Assembly: GCA_964618895.1 (NCBI GenBank)
Contig: CAZUDO010000112.1
Coordinates: forward strand, 1-19,874
DNA from: CAZUDO01 sp964618895
GTDB taxonomy: Bacteria; Desulfobacterota; Binatia; DP-6
Reading direction: 5' to 3'
Length of the DNA: 19,874 nucleotides
The position numbers and the translations under genes were made by a program. Under the pieces are notes generated by a model, which was given only the letters and a program-made list of their open reading frames with translations, had not been told where the DNA came from and ran no database searches. Positions within the stretch are counted from its first letter, which is position 1. Each line of letters starts with the position of its first letter. Shown piece after piece: positions 8,236 to 15,597 of the stretch.

Positions 8236-9378
8236 ATGGCCACGCACCGCATCCCGTTCAACAAGCCCGCCCTGCTCGGCAACGAGTTCCGCTACATGCA
8301 GGACGCGATCGCGCGCGGGCACGTCTCTGGTGGAGGGTTCTACGGGCGGCAGTGCGAGACGCTGCTCGAGCAGACCCTCGGCGTGCCGCGCGCGCTCCTC
8401 ACCACTTCGGGAACCCACGCGCTCGAGATGGCCGCCCTGCTGCTCGACGTGCAGCCCGGCGACGAGGTGATCGTGCCGGCGTTCACGTTCGTGTCGACGG
8501 TGAACGCCTTCGTGCTGCGCGGGGCGGTACCGGTGTTCGTCGACATCCGGCGTGACACGCTCAACCTGGACGAAGGGCGCCTGGCCGAGCGTCTCACGCC
8601 GCGCACCCGGGCGATCGTGGCCGTCCACTACGGCGGGGTCGCGTGCGCCATGGAGGCGATCGCGGCGATCGCCGGCGCACACGGCGTGGCGGTGGTGGAG
8701 GACAACGCCCACGGCCTCTTCGGACGCTATCAGGGCCGGGCGCTCGGCGGTCTGGGGCGGCTGGCCGCGGTGAGCTTCCACGAGACCAAGAACGTGTCGT
8801 GCGGCGAGGGCGGCGCGTTGCTGGTCAACGACCCGGCGCTGGTCGAGCGCGCCGAGATCATCCGCGAGAAGGGCACCGATCGCAGCCGCTTCTTCCGCGG
8901 TATGGTGGACAAGTACACCTGGGTGGACCTGGGCTCGAGCTACGTTCTGTCGGACATCCTGGCGGCCTTCCTGTACGCGCAGCTCGAGGCGCGGGCCAAG
9001 ATCGCCGCCCGCCGGCGGCGGGTGTGGGAGTACTACGCCACTCATCTCCGTCCCTGGGCGACGGCACACGGCGTCGGCTTGCCGACCGTGCCGGCCGACT
9101 GCGAGCCGCCCTACCACCTCTTCTACCTGCTGCTCCGCTCGGGCGCGCAGCGCCAGCGGCTGATCGCCCACCTGGCGGCGGCCGGCATCCTGGCGGTGTT
9201 CCACTACCTCCCGCTCCACCTCTCCGCCATGGGACAGCGTTTCGGTGGGCGGCCGGGCGATTGTCCGGTGACCGAGGACGTGAGCGAGCGCCTTTTGCGG
9301 CTGCCGTTCTACAACGACCTGACCGAAGCCGAGCAGGCGACGGTGGTCGACGCGATCCTGCACTTCGATGCGGCGTAG
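8236..9378 (+). CDS. wecE: dTDP-4-amino-4,6-dideoxygalactose transaminase
   Basis: This 380-aa PLP-dependent sugar aminotransferase (DegT/DnrJ/EryC1 family) converts dTDP-4-keto-6-deoxyglucose to dTDP-4-amino-4,6-dideoxygalactose, using glutamate as amino donor. It is close to E. coli WecE/RffA over its whole length. Seen directly are IPFNKPALLGNEF at the N-terminus, TFVSTVNAFVLRG (84-96), VHYGGVAC (130-137), VEDNAHG (154-160), the PLP lysine Lys185 in SFHETKN, AEIIREKGT and RSRFFRG, then VFHYLPLH. WecE normally needs RmlA and RmlB for its substrate, and neither is in this window. The end overlaps the next gene by 11 bases. Confidence 0.93.
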   Translation: MATHRIPFNKPALLGNEFRYMQDAIARGHVSGGGFYGRQCETLLEQTLGVPRALLTTSGTHALEMAALLLDVQPGDEVIVPAFTFVSTVNAFVLRGAVPVFVDIRRDTLNLDEGRLAERLTPRTRAIVAVHYGGVACAMEAIAAIAGAHGVAVVEDNAHGLFGRYQGRALGGLGRLAAVSFHETKNVSCGEGGALLVNDPALVERAEIIREKGTDRSRFFRGMVDKYTWVDLGSSYVLSDILAAFLYAQLEARAKIAARRRRVWEYYATHLRPWATAHGVGLPTVPADCEPPYHLFYLLLRSGAQRQRLIAHLAAAGILAVFHYLPLHLSAMGQRFGGRPGDCPVTEDVSERLLRLPFYNDLTEAEQATVVDAILHFDAA

Positions 9379-10914
9379 GTGGGGCCCCGCGTTCGGGATC
9401 GTCTTGCTGGCCGTGGTCGCGCTCGTGGTCCATGGCTGGGGCATCCGGCGCGATCTTCCCTACACGCCGGAGACCGACGAGCCCTTCCTGGTTGAGCCGG
9501 CGCTCCGCATCGCCGCCAGCGGGGACTGGAATCCGCGCTGGTTCGGCTATCCGGGCTCGACGGTGATCTATCCGCTCGCCGCGGGGTACCGGCTGTGGCA
9601 CGTCGTGCGCGACGGGGGTCCGCTGCGTGGCGAGAGCCCCGCCCTTCGGCTCCGCATTCTGGCGGCGCCCGGCGACTACTATCTGCCGGCGCGGTGGCTG
9701 TCCGTGGCGTACGCTGTGGGGGCGATTGTGCTCGTGGCCGTCGTCGGGGGGATGGCCTTCGGCCGTATCGTGGGCGCGATCGGTGCCGTCTTTGCGCTGC
9801 TCTGTCCGCTGGCGCTCGACATGGCTCGCCAGGTGCGCTCGGACAGCGCCGCCACGTGCCTGGCCCTGCTCTGCCTCGGGCTCGCCTTCCGCGCCCTCGA
9901 CCGGCCGACGGTCGGCCGGCAGGTGCTCGCGGGCGTGGCGGTCGGGCTCGCGATCGCCACGCGCTACTTCATGGTGGTCCTGGTCCCTGTCCTCCTGGTC
10001 GTCGATGCGCTGATCGTCCGCGCCGCCGGCGGCGCGCGGCGGTGGAGGGGCATCGTGGCCGGGCTCGTCGCCGTGCCGGTCGCGTTCCTGGCCAGCACGC
10101 CCTACCTGCTGCTCGATCTGCCGACCGCCCGCATGACCCTGGCGGAGTCGGCGCGCTGGCAGAGCGGCGGGCACCTCGGGGCCGACGGGCTGTCGCCGCT
10201 CGGCAACCTGTGGTGGTACCTGACGGTGGCATTGCCGTCCGCGGTGACATGGGCGCACATGGCGCTCGCCGCCGTCGGGCTGGTGGTGGTATTCGCCCGG
10301 CGGGAGACCCGTCCGCTCCTCCTCGTCGGCTACGCCGCCCTGGCGCTGGTGGCGATCAGCGTGCCGGGGGTGCACTGGGCGCGCTGGACGTTGCCGCTCC
10401 TCCCGGTGGTGTGGCTCCTCGCGGCCGCGGGCCTGCGTGCCGTCGTCGGTGCGCTCCGTCCCGTCCTGGGGCCGCGCGGCGAGTCCGTCGCGCTCGGGGT
10501 GGCGGTGCTCTCGCGCTCTCCCTCGGGCCCGCCACCGAGGTGATCACGCTCAGTCGGCTGCACGCGACGCCGTCGACGCGCGTCCTGGCGCGCGAGTGGC
10601 TGCTGGCCAACGTCGCCCCGGACACGCGCCTGGCGCAGGAGTTCTACACCGCGCCGCTGCGCGGGACGCGCTTCGTTCCCGAGGAGACGTTCACGCTCGC
10701 CGAGCAGCCGCTCGAGTACTATCGCAAGCGGCGCTTCCGGTACCTGCTCGTCAGCAGCGCGGTGTACGGCCGCTTTGAGGCCGAGCCGGCGCGCTATACC
10801 GCGCAAGTGGACTTCTACCGCCAGCTCGCCGCGGAGGCGACCGTGCGCCAGGAGTTCGTCCCGTCGGCGACCCGCCCCGGGCCGGTGATCCGGGTCTACG
10901 AGCTGCCGGAGTGA
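9368..10914 (+). pseudogene. ArnT-like membrane glycosyltransferase, frameshifted
   Basis: This would be a PMT/ArnT-type integral membrane transferase of about 514 aa, last in the Fuc4NAc-like cassette and overlapping the wecE stop. The first frame (from 9368) gives the N-terminal membrane segment, a first loop with TPETDEPFLVEPALRIA (the acidic DE motif), and many more membrane helices. It then reads into a short nonsense tail and stops at 10543. The C-terminal soluble domain, with REWLLANVAPDTRL and ending VIRVYELPE, continues in the -1 frame from about 10513 to 10914. The break lies in a CT-rich stretch (10508-10523). Loss of one C or gain of a TC pair would explain it. It may be a true mutation, a phase-variable tract or a sequencing error. 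Confidence 0.8.
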
Positions 10915-10932
10915 CGGCGCCCGCCGCCGGCG

Positions 10933-11901
10933 TCAGTGCGGCTCGATCCCGTACTTGCGCAAGCGACGCGACAGCGACCAGCGGCTGATGCCCAGTATGC
11001 GCGAGGCGCGGCGCTGGTTCCCGCGCGCTTCCAGCAGCACGCGCTCGATGTGGTGCATCTCGACGTCGCGGAGCGACGGCAGCGTGCCGCCCGCCGCGCG
11101 CAGCGCTTCCGGAAGATGCTCGACGCCGATCCGCGCCGTGCGGGCGCGCAGGGCGGCCTGCTCGATGACCTCACGTAGCTCACGGAGGTTCCCCGGCCAC
11201 GAGTGACGGCGCAGCAGCGCCTCGGCCTCCGGCGTGAACCCCTGCGTGCTGCCCAGGTGACCGCACCACTGCGCGAGGATGTGGCACGCCAGCGGGATCA
11301 CGTCGTCGGTGCGTTCGCGCAGCGGGGGCAGGGTGAGGCGCTCGGCCGACAGGAGCGCCAGCAGGTCTTCGCGGAAGAGCCCCGCGCTGCTCCGTGCCCG
11401 CAGGTCGACACTGGTGGTGGCGATCGCCCGTGCTGGGGTGAGGATCGGCGTCCGGCCGTTCAGCCGGACCACCTCGTGACGCTCGAGCAGGTGGAGGAGG
11501 AGGTCCTGGCCGTGGCGGGGCAGGTCGCCCACCTCGGCCAGCAGCACGGTGCCGGCGCCGGCCTGCTCGACGACGCCGACCTTGCCGCGGCTCTGGGCAC
11601 GCCCGTCGCCGTCGACGCCGAGCAGCTCGGCGTCGAGGAACGGTTCGGACAGGCTCCCACAGTCGACGACCACGAACGGATGTGCGGCGCGGCCGGAAAG
11701 ATTGTGGATGGCGCGCGCGGCCAGCTCGCGCCCGCTGCCGGGCTCGCCTGCGATCAGGACGGGACGATCTCCGGCCGCGAGGCGGCGTAGCTCGGGCAGC
11801 CACCGGCCGACGACCGGATGGCGTCCGACCGCGTCGTCGATCCACGCCTCGGCGCGGTACGCTTCCGGAGACGACCACTCATGCGGATGTTGCAACGCCA
11901 T
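10933..11901 (-). CDS. NtrC-like regulator with a degenerate sigma54 ATPase domain
   Basis: This 322-aa protein has the layout of a sigma54 activator without a receiver or sensor domain: about 25 residues, an AAA+ domain, then a Fis-type helix-turn-helix (about 291-319, GNQRRASRILGISRWSLSRR). Key residues are changed. Walker A reads GEPGSGRE, with Arg58 in place of Lys. Walker B reads TVLLAEVG, with Ala122 in place of Asp and Glu123 kept. The GAFTGA sigma54 contact loop is absent after ELLG (92-95). FREDL, PPLRER and WPGNLREL remain. The ATG at 11901 is chosen over 11949 because AAGGAG lies 5 bases before it. It probably binds DNA but does not remodel sigma54 holoenzyme. It lies 61 bases downstream of the hydrolase gene and may share its transcript. 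Confidence 0.85.
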   Translation of the reverse strand: MALQHPHEWSSPEAYRAEAWIDDAVGRHPVVGRWLPELRRLAAGDRPVLIAGEPGSGRELAARAIHNLSGRAAHPFVVVDCGSLSEPFLDAELLGVDGDGRAQSRGKVGVVEQAGAGTVLLAEVGDLPRHGQDLLLHLLERHEVVRLNGRTPILTPARAIATTSVDLRARSSAGLFREDLLALLSAERLTLPPLRERTDDVIPLACHILAQWCGHLGSTQGFTPEAEALLRRHSWPGNLRELREVIEQAALRARTARIGVEHLPEALRAAGGTLPSLRDVEMHHIERVLLEARGNQRRASRILGISRWSLSRRLRKYGIEPH

Positions 11902-11961
11902 GGGAGTCTCCTTTCGTGCCCATGCTACGCCGTCGCCCCGGGAGCGCAATGGGGGCGGCGG

Positions 11962-13071
11962 CTACTGGGCGGCCAGCCACGCGCGCGCCGGCTCGAACAC
12001 GTCGCGTGCCGCCCGCCGGGCGACCAGCACGTCGAGGTGGCCATAGCCGCGCAGCTCGCGCACCACCGCCCCGTCGCCGCCGAAGGCTCTGGCCGAGGAT
12101 CGCACCCGCTCTACCCAGGCGGGCCCGAGGTTGGTGCTGGCGAAGGCGAGGATGCGCAGCGGGTCCCGGGGTGGCCGGGGCGGCGACGCTCCGACGGCGG
12201 CCCGGGGCCACCAGCGGTCGTAGCCCGCGAGCAGAGTGGCCACCGTCTGGATGTCCGACACGTCGTGGCGTGCGTCGGAGAGGCCCCCCTGCCCGCCGAA
12301 GCTGGGCGCGGAGTAGAGGATGTCGGCTAGGGCGTCGCCGGCGCTGGCGTAGCCCGCGACCGGCGACGGCCCGTCGGGGTCGACGCGCACGGCCTGCAGC
12401 AGACGGGCGCGGTCGTCGAAGGGCAGGCGGCCCCCGGCCACGTCGATCGCCACGGCATCGCTCGCCGGCGCGCGGGCGCCGGCGTGGGCCCCGTCCAGGA
12501 TGAGCAGCCCCGCAACGCGCTCGCCGTTCGCCGCCAGGCGGTAGGCCAACGCGGCGCCGTGGCTGAAGCCCGCCAGGAACAGTGGGCCGGGGTCGCCCTT
12601 GCGTGCGAACTCGGCTGCCCACGCGGCATCGCGGACGAACAGGTCCGTGTCCCAGCGCGCGAGAGTCTCGAGCTCTCCCGGCGTGGCGCCGGCGGGGACC
12701 GTGTGGGTGCGGTAGTCGAGCCCCCAGGTCCGGACCCCGGCGACGGCGAGATAGATGCGCAGGTCGGTGTTGGGGTCGGTGAACGGCAGGGCGCCGTTCA
12801 TGTGCATACCGGGCAGGTAGAGCAGGACCGGCCCGACGGTGGCGTCGCAGCGGGCGAGGCGGTGAAGGCCGATGCGGTCGAACCGGGCGCCGGGCGGACG
12901 CGCGCAGGCCCACGCGTCCTCGCACAGGACGACCCCGCGCACCTCGCGCACGGAGTGCACGTGGGTACACGCGCCGGGCTGGCTCGCGAGCAGCGGGCCG
13001 CGACAGCCGCCGCCGAGGATGGCGACCAGGCAGGCGAGCGCGGCGGCGGGCGCGACCGGGCGCGGGGTCAT
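11962..13071 (-). CDS. Alpha/beta-hydrolase, probable lipoprotein
   Basis: This is a 369-aa alpha/beta-hydrolase-fold protein of unknown substrate. The N-terminus has a basic start, a hydrophobic stretch and LGGGC with Cys23, a loose lipobox suggesting export and lipid anchoring. The hydrolase core shows VLLYLPGMHMNG (82-93), the nucleophile elbow LAGFSHGAA with Ser170, LILDGAH near Asp193, and a C-terminal GYGHLDVL with candidate catalytic His345. The frame is open far upstream, but its ATG overlaps the TGA of the LysR gene as ATGA (13068-13071), which fixes the start and implies translational coupling. The regulator may control this enzyme. Confidence 0.8.
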   Translation of the reverse strand: MTPRPVAPAAALACLVAILGGGCRGPLLASQPGACTHVHSVREVRGVVLCEDAWACARPPGARFDRIGLHRLARCDATVGPVLLYLPGMHMNGALPFTDPNTDLRIYLAVAGVRTWGLDYRTHTVPAGATPGELETLARWDTDLFVRDAAWAAEFARKGDPGPLFLAGFSHGAALAYRLAANGERVAGLLILDGAHAGARAPASDAVAIDVAGGRLPFDDRARLLQAVRVDPDGPSPVAGYASAGDALADILYSAPSFGGQGGLSDARHDVSDIQTVATLLAGYDRWWPRAAVGASPPRPPRDPLRILAFASTNLGPAWVERVRSSARAFGGDGAVVRELRGYGHLDVLVARRAARDVFEPARAWLAAQ

Positions 13072-13946
13072 TCGGCGCGTAGGAACTCGATGAACTTCTC
13101 GGCCGCGGGCGAGAAATGCTTCCCCTGGCGGTGGATGATGCCGAGCGGCCGCAGGAATACCTCGTCGGAGAACTGCACCGCGACCAGCGACTTGCTGCGC
13201 ACCTCGGGACGGACCGCCGGCTCGGGCAGGATGGCGACCCCGGTGCCGATCTCGACCACGCGCTTGATGGTCTCGACGTTGTCGAGCTCCATCACGTAGC
13301 GCACCTCGACCCCGTAGCGCCGCAGGATGCGGTCGGTCTCGCGCCGGGTGGGGATGTCGCGCTCGTACCCGACCAGGGCCTCGCCCTCGAGGCGCTTGAT
13401 CGACACCTGCCGGAAGCGCGCCAGGGGGTGGGTGGGTGGACAGACGAGCACCAGCCGGTCGTCGCGGAAGGGCAGGGTGGTGATCTGCGGGCGCCGGTTG
13501 GGATAGGCGACCACGCCCAGGTCGATGCTGCCCTTGACGACGTCGTCGTAGATCTTGCTGGAGCGGGCGTACTCGAGCTGCAGATGGACCTGCGGGTAGG
13601 CCTTCAGGTAGCGCTTGATCTGCGCCGACAGCTCGTAGAGCCCGATCGAGTGCACGGTGGCGACCCGCACCGTGCCCGCCACCACCTGGTTGAGCGCCTG
13701 CAGGCGCGCTTCCATGTCCTGGTAGCGCTGGACGATCTCCTTGCTCACCTGGTACAGGATCTCGCCCGCGGGCGTGAGCTGGACGTTGCCGCGGGTGCGC
13801 TCGAGGAGCTGGCGGCCGTAGCGCTCTTCGAGGGAGCGGATCTGCTGGCTGACCGCCGACTGGGTGACGAAGTTCTGCGAGGCGGCGGTGGAAAAACTGC
13901 GCGTCTCGACCACGTCGCAGAAGACCTTGAGGGTTTCGAGATGCAC
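13068..13946 (-). CDS. LysR-family transcriptional regulator
   Basis: This 292-aa LysR regulator has a winged helix-turn-helix at residues 1-60 (HLETLKVFCDVVETRSFSTA, then TQSAVSQQIRSLEERYG) and an effector domain of the periplasmic-binding type from about 90. Both fit the usual LysR length of about 300 aa. It diverges from the glutaryl-CoA dehydrogenase relic at 14042. LysR proteins of the GcdR type are known beside gcdH, so it may have been the gcdH regulator. Downstream it is coupled to the hydrolase through an ATGA overlap. The effector is unknown. Confidence 0.92.
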   Translation of the reverse strand: MHLETLKVFCDVVETRSFSTAASQNFVTQSAVSQQIRSLEERYGRQLLERTRGNVQLTPAGEILYQVSKEIVQRYQDMEARLQALNQVVAGTVRVATVHSIGLYELSAQIKRYLKAYPQVHLQLEYARSSKIYDDVVKGSIDLGVVAYPNRRPQITTLPFRDDRLVLVCPPTHPLARFRQVSIKRLEGEALVGYERDIPTRRETDRILRRYGVEVRYVMELDNVETIKRVVEIGTGVAILPEPAVRPEVRSKSLVAVQFSDEVFLRPLGIIHRQGKHFSPAAEKFIEFLRAE

Positions 13947-13956
13947 AGGTTCCTAA

Positions 13957-13969
13957 TGCTCGATCGAGA
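13957..13969. promoter_or_regulatory. Possible LysR box (T-N11-A) with a perfect palindrome
   Basis: The 10-bp palindrome CTCGATCGAG (13959-13968) lies inside a T-N11-A frame (T13957, A13969), 10 bases upstream of the LysR ATG. LysR proteins commonly bind such sites in the divergent gap they control. Short palindromes occur by chance in GC-rich DNA, so this is tentative. Confidence 0.35.
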
Positions 13970-14041
13970 ATTGGGTGAGCTGCGCTTATGTTATGGGCGG
14001 GCCCCGGGTCTTGCAACCCGCAGGGTTTCCCGGAGGCGTCG

Positions 14042-14188
14042 ATGACCGGGCCGGAGGTCGACTACTACGGCGTGGAGGAGCTCCTCACCCCGGAGGAGCG
14101 CATGATCCGGGCCTCCGTCCGTAGTACGTACGACATGCACACCCTCATCGTGGGGCGGGACATCACGGGGCTCGACGCCATCCGGTAG
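14042..14188 (+). pseudogene. gcdH: Glutaryl-CoA dehydrogenase remnant with internal deletion
   Basis: This 48-codon frame has a good ribosome site (GGAGG at 14032-14036, 5 bases before the ATG). It is made of two ends of one enzyme family. The first part, DYYGVEELLTPEER, resembles the N-terminus of acyl-CoA dehydrogenases of the glutaryl-CoA type. The second part, YDMHTLIVGRDITG, matches the C-terminus of those enzymes. About 350 middle residues, with the FAD and substrate sites, are missing, and the join near codon 27-28 keeps the frame. It cannot be an active dehydrogenase. It stops 4 bases before the convergent methyltransferase stop and diverges from a LysR gene, as intact gcdH genes often do. 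An assembly collapse is possible. Confidence 0.72.
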
Positions 14189-14192
14189 ACGG

Positions 14193-15479
14193 TCACGCGA
14201 AGAACGTGCCCAGGTCGAAGCGATCTTCGAGGCGCCAGAGCTGGCGGCGCAACCGGCCCGGCGCGCGCTCGTTGTGACGGACCCGCCGGGCGAGCCGGCG
14301 CAGCAGGCGCCGGCGGCCCGGGTCGCCACCGCACAGCCGATCGAGGCAACGCTCGATCGGCTCGCCCTCGCGCTGCGCGTAGAGGATCGGCACGCCGCAC
14401 TCGCTGGCGTAGGTTGCGCCACATCCGCCGCAGCGCAGTGCGGCAGAGGCCGCCTGGAGACGTCCGCGGCAGTCGGGACAGCGCACCACGTCGAGCAGTC
14501 CCGGCGCCACCGGCCGGTCGGCAGGAGGACGCTGCGGCACGTCGGCGACCGGCCGTCGCGCCACGGCCTCGAGCCACCGGCGCTCGAGTGCGGCGTCCTG
14601 CTCGATCAGCCAGCGCGCGAGGGCCCGGTCGTCCGCGGGCGTGCGCGGCCGCGGCACGCAGCCCGGCTGCAGCTTCACGAGCAGGATGCCCATCGCGCCC
14701 GGCCCGAGGCCGTCGAAGGATACCGCCCGGCAGAGCGCGTCCGCGAGCGTCTCGCGGTCGCGATACGCGGCGTAGGCGCTGTCCTGTACCGCGACGGGCG
14801 TGAACGGGTTGGCCGGCAGATGCGGCACGTAGAAGAGGTTCTCGCAATGGAGGTCGGGGCCGAAGAGGGCACGGAACTCGTCGAGGAGGAAGAAATTGCG
14901 CTCGACGTGTGGCTGGCGGACGTCGACCCGATGGTAGGCCCAGCGTTGCTGGCGCCGGCCGAGAGCCAGCGCCTCGAGGCTGGTCATGACCAGCGCCTTG
15001 CGGGTGATGCGCAGCAGCTCGGCGATCGCCTCGACCGGGCGGACGAGGTGCTCCAGCACCTCGGAGGAGAGCGCGGCGTCGAAGGCCTGGTCGGGAAACG
15101 GCAGACGGGCGATGTTCATGGTGACGGCGTGATCGCGCTTGCCCGGCGGGTGATCGTCGTGCGGCAGGTTCATCTGGTGCGTGAGGTCCGAGTAGTACGC
15201 CTCGGCGCCGTAGCGCGCGTGCACGAGATCGGGATAGTGCTCGTATCCGGAGCCGACGTCGAGGAAGCGCGCGATGTCGAGGCGATCGAGCCAGCGGAAT
15301 ATCTTGAGCTTCCGCTGCAGGACCTGGAACTGCTGGCGGGTCATGCGGCAGGGCTGGCCGGTGGTGTCGTCGTACACGCGCTGGTCCGGCTCCGCGCGGC
15401 GCGATCGCCCCTCGAGGAAGCGATCCCGCAGCCACTCCTGGGTGCGGTGTTCGGCGTCGTCTGGAGTTCGCCCGCTCAT
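14193..15479 (-). CDS. SAM-dependent methyltransferase with C-terminal Trm112-like zinc domain
   Basis: This 428-aa protein has a class I methyltransferase domain: motif I RFLDVGSGYE (71-80), then LPFPDQAFDAALSSEVLEHL (126-145), as in Methyltransf_11 enzymes that act on sugars, lipids or quinones. After an alpha-helical middle it carries a Trm112/YcaR-like zinc ribbon, with Cys334-x2-Cys337 and Cys350-x2-Cys353 followed by a VPIL segment. The basic C-terminal tail is rich in Arg. The frame is open to 15599, but a purine-rich AGGGGG just before the ATG at 15479 supports that start. The substrate is not visible. Nearby sugar genes make a surface glycan or lipid possible. Confidence 0.8.
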   Translation of the reverse strand: MSGRTPDDAEHRTQEWLRDRFLEGRSRRAEPDQRVYDDTTGQPCRMTRQQFQVLQRKLKIFRWLDRLDIARFLDVGSGYEHYPDLVHARYGAEAYYSDLTHQMNLPHDDHPPGKRDHAVTMNIARLPFPDQAFDAALSSEVLEHLVRPVEAIAELLRITRKALVMTSLEALALGRRQQRWAYHRVDVRQPHVERNFFLLDEFRALFGPDLHCENLFYVPHLPANPFTPVAVQDSAYAAYRDRETLADALCRAVSFDGLGPGAMGILLVKLQPGCVPRPRTPADDRALARWLIEQDAALERRWLEAVARRPVADVPQRPPADRPVAPGLLDVVRCPDCRGRLQAASAALRCGGCGATYASECGVPILYAQREGEPIERCLDRLCGGDPGRRRLLRRLARRVRHNERAPGRLRRQLWRLEDRFDLGTFFA

Positions 15480-15597
15480 GCCCCCTGTCTCGGGCGGCGA
15501 GCATCGTCGGAACCCGCGCGCACTGTCAAGGTTGACCGGCGAGGTGCCGGACCGTTCGCCTTGACCGCCGCCCGTGGCGCTGCGATCTTCCGCCGCC

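Noticed and set aside
10915..10945. A GC-rich hairpin as a bidirectional terminator between the sugar cassette and the regulator
   Set aside because: The stem is imperfect and no T-run follows on either strand.
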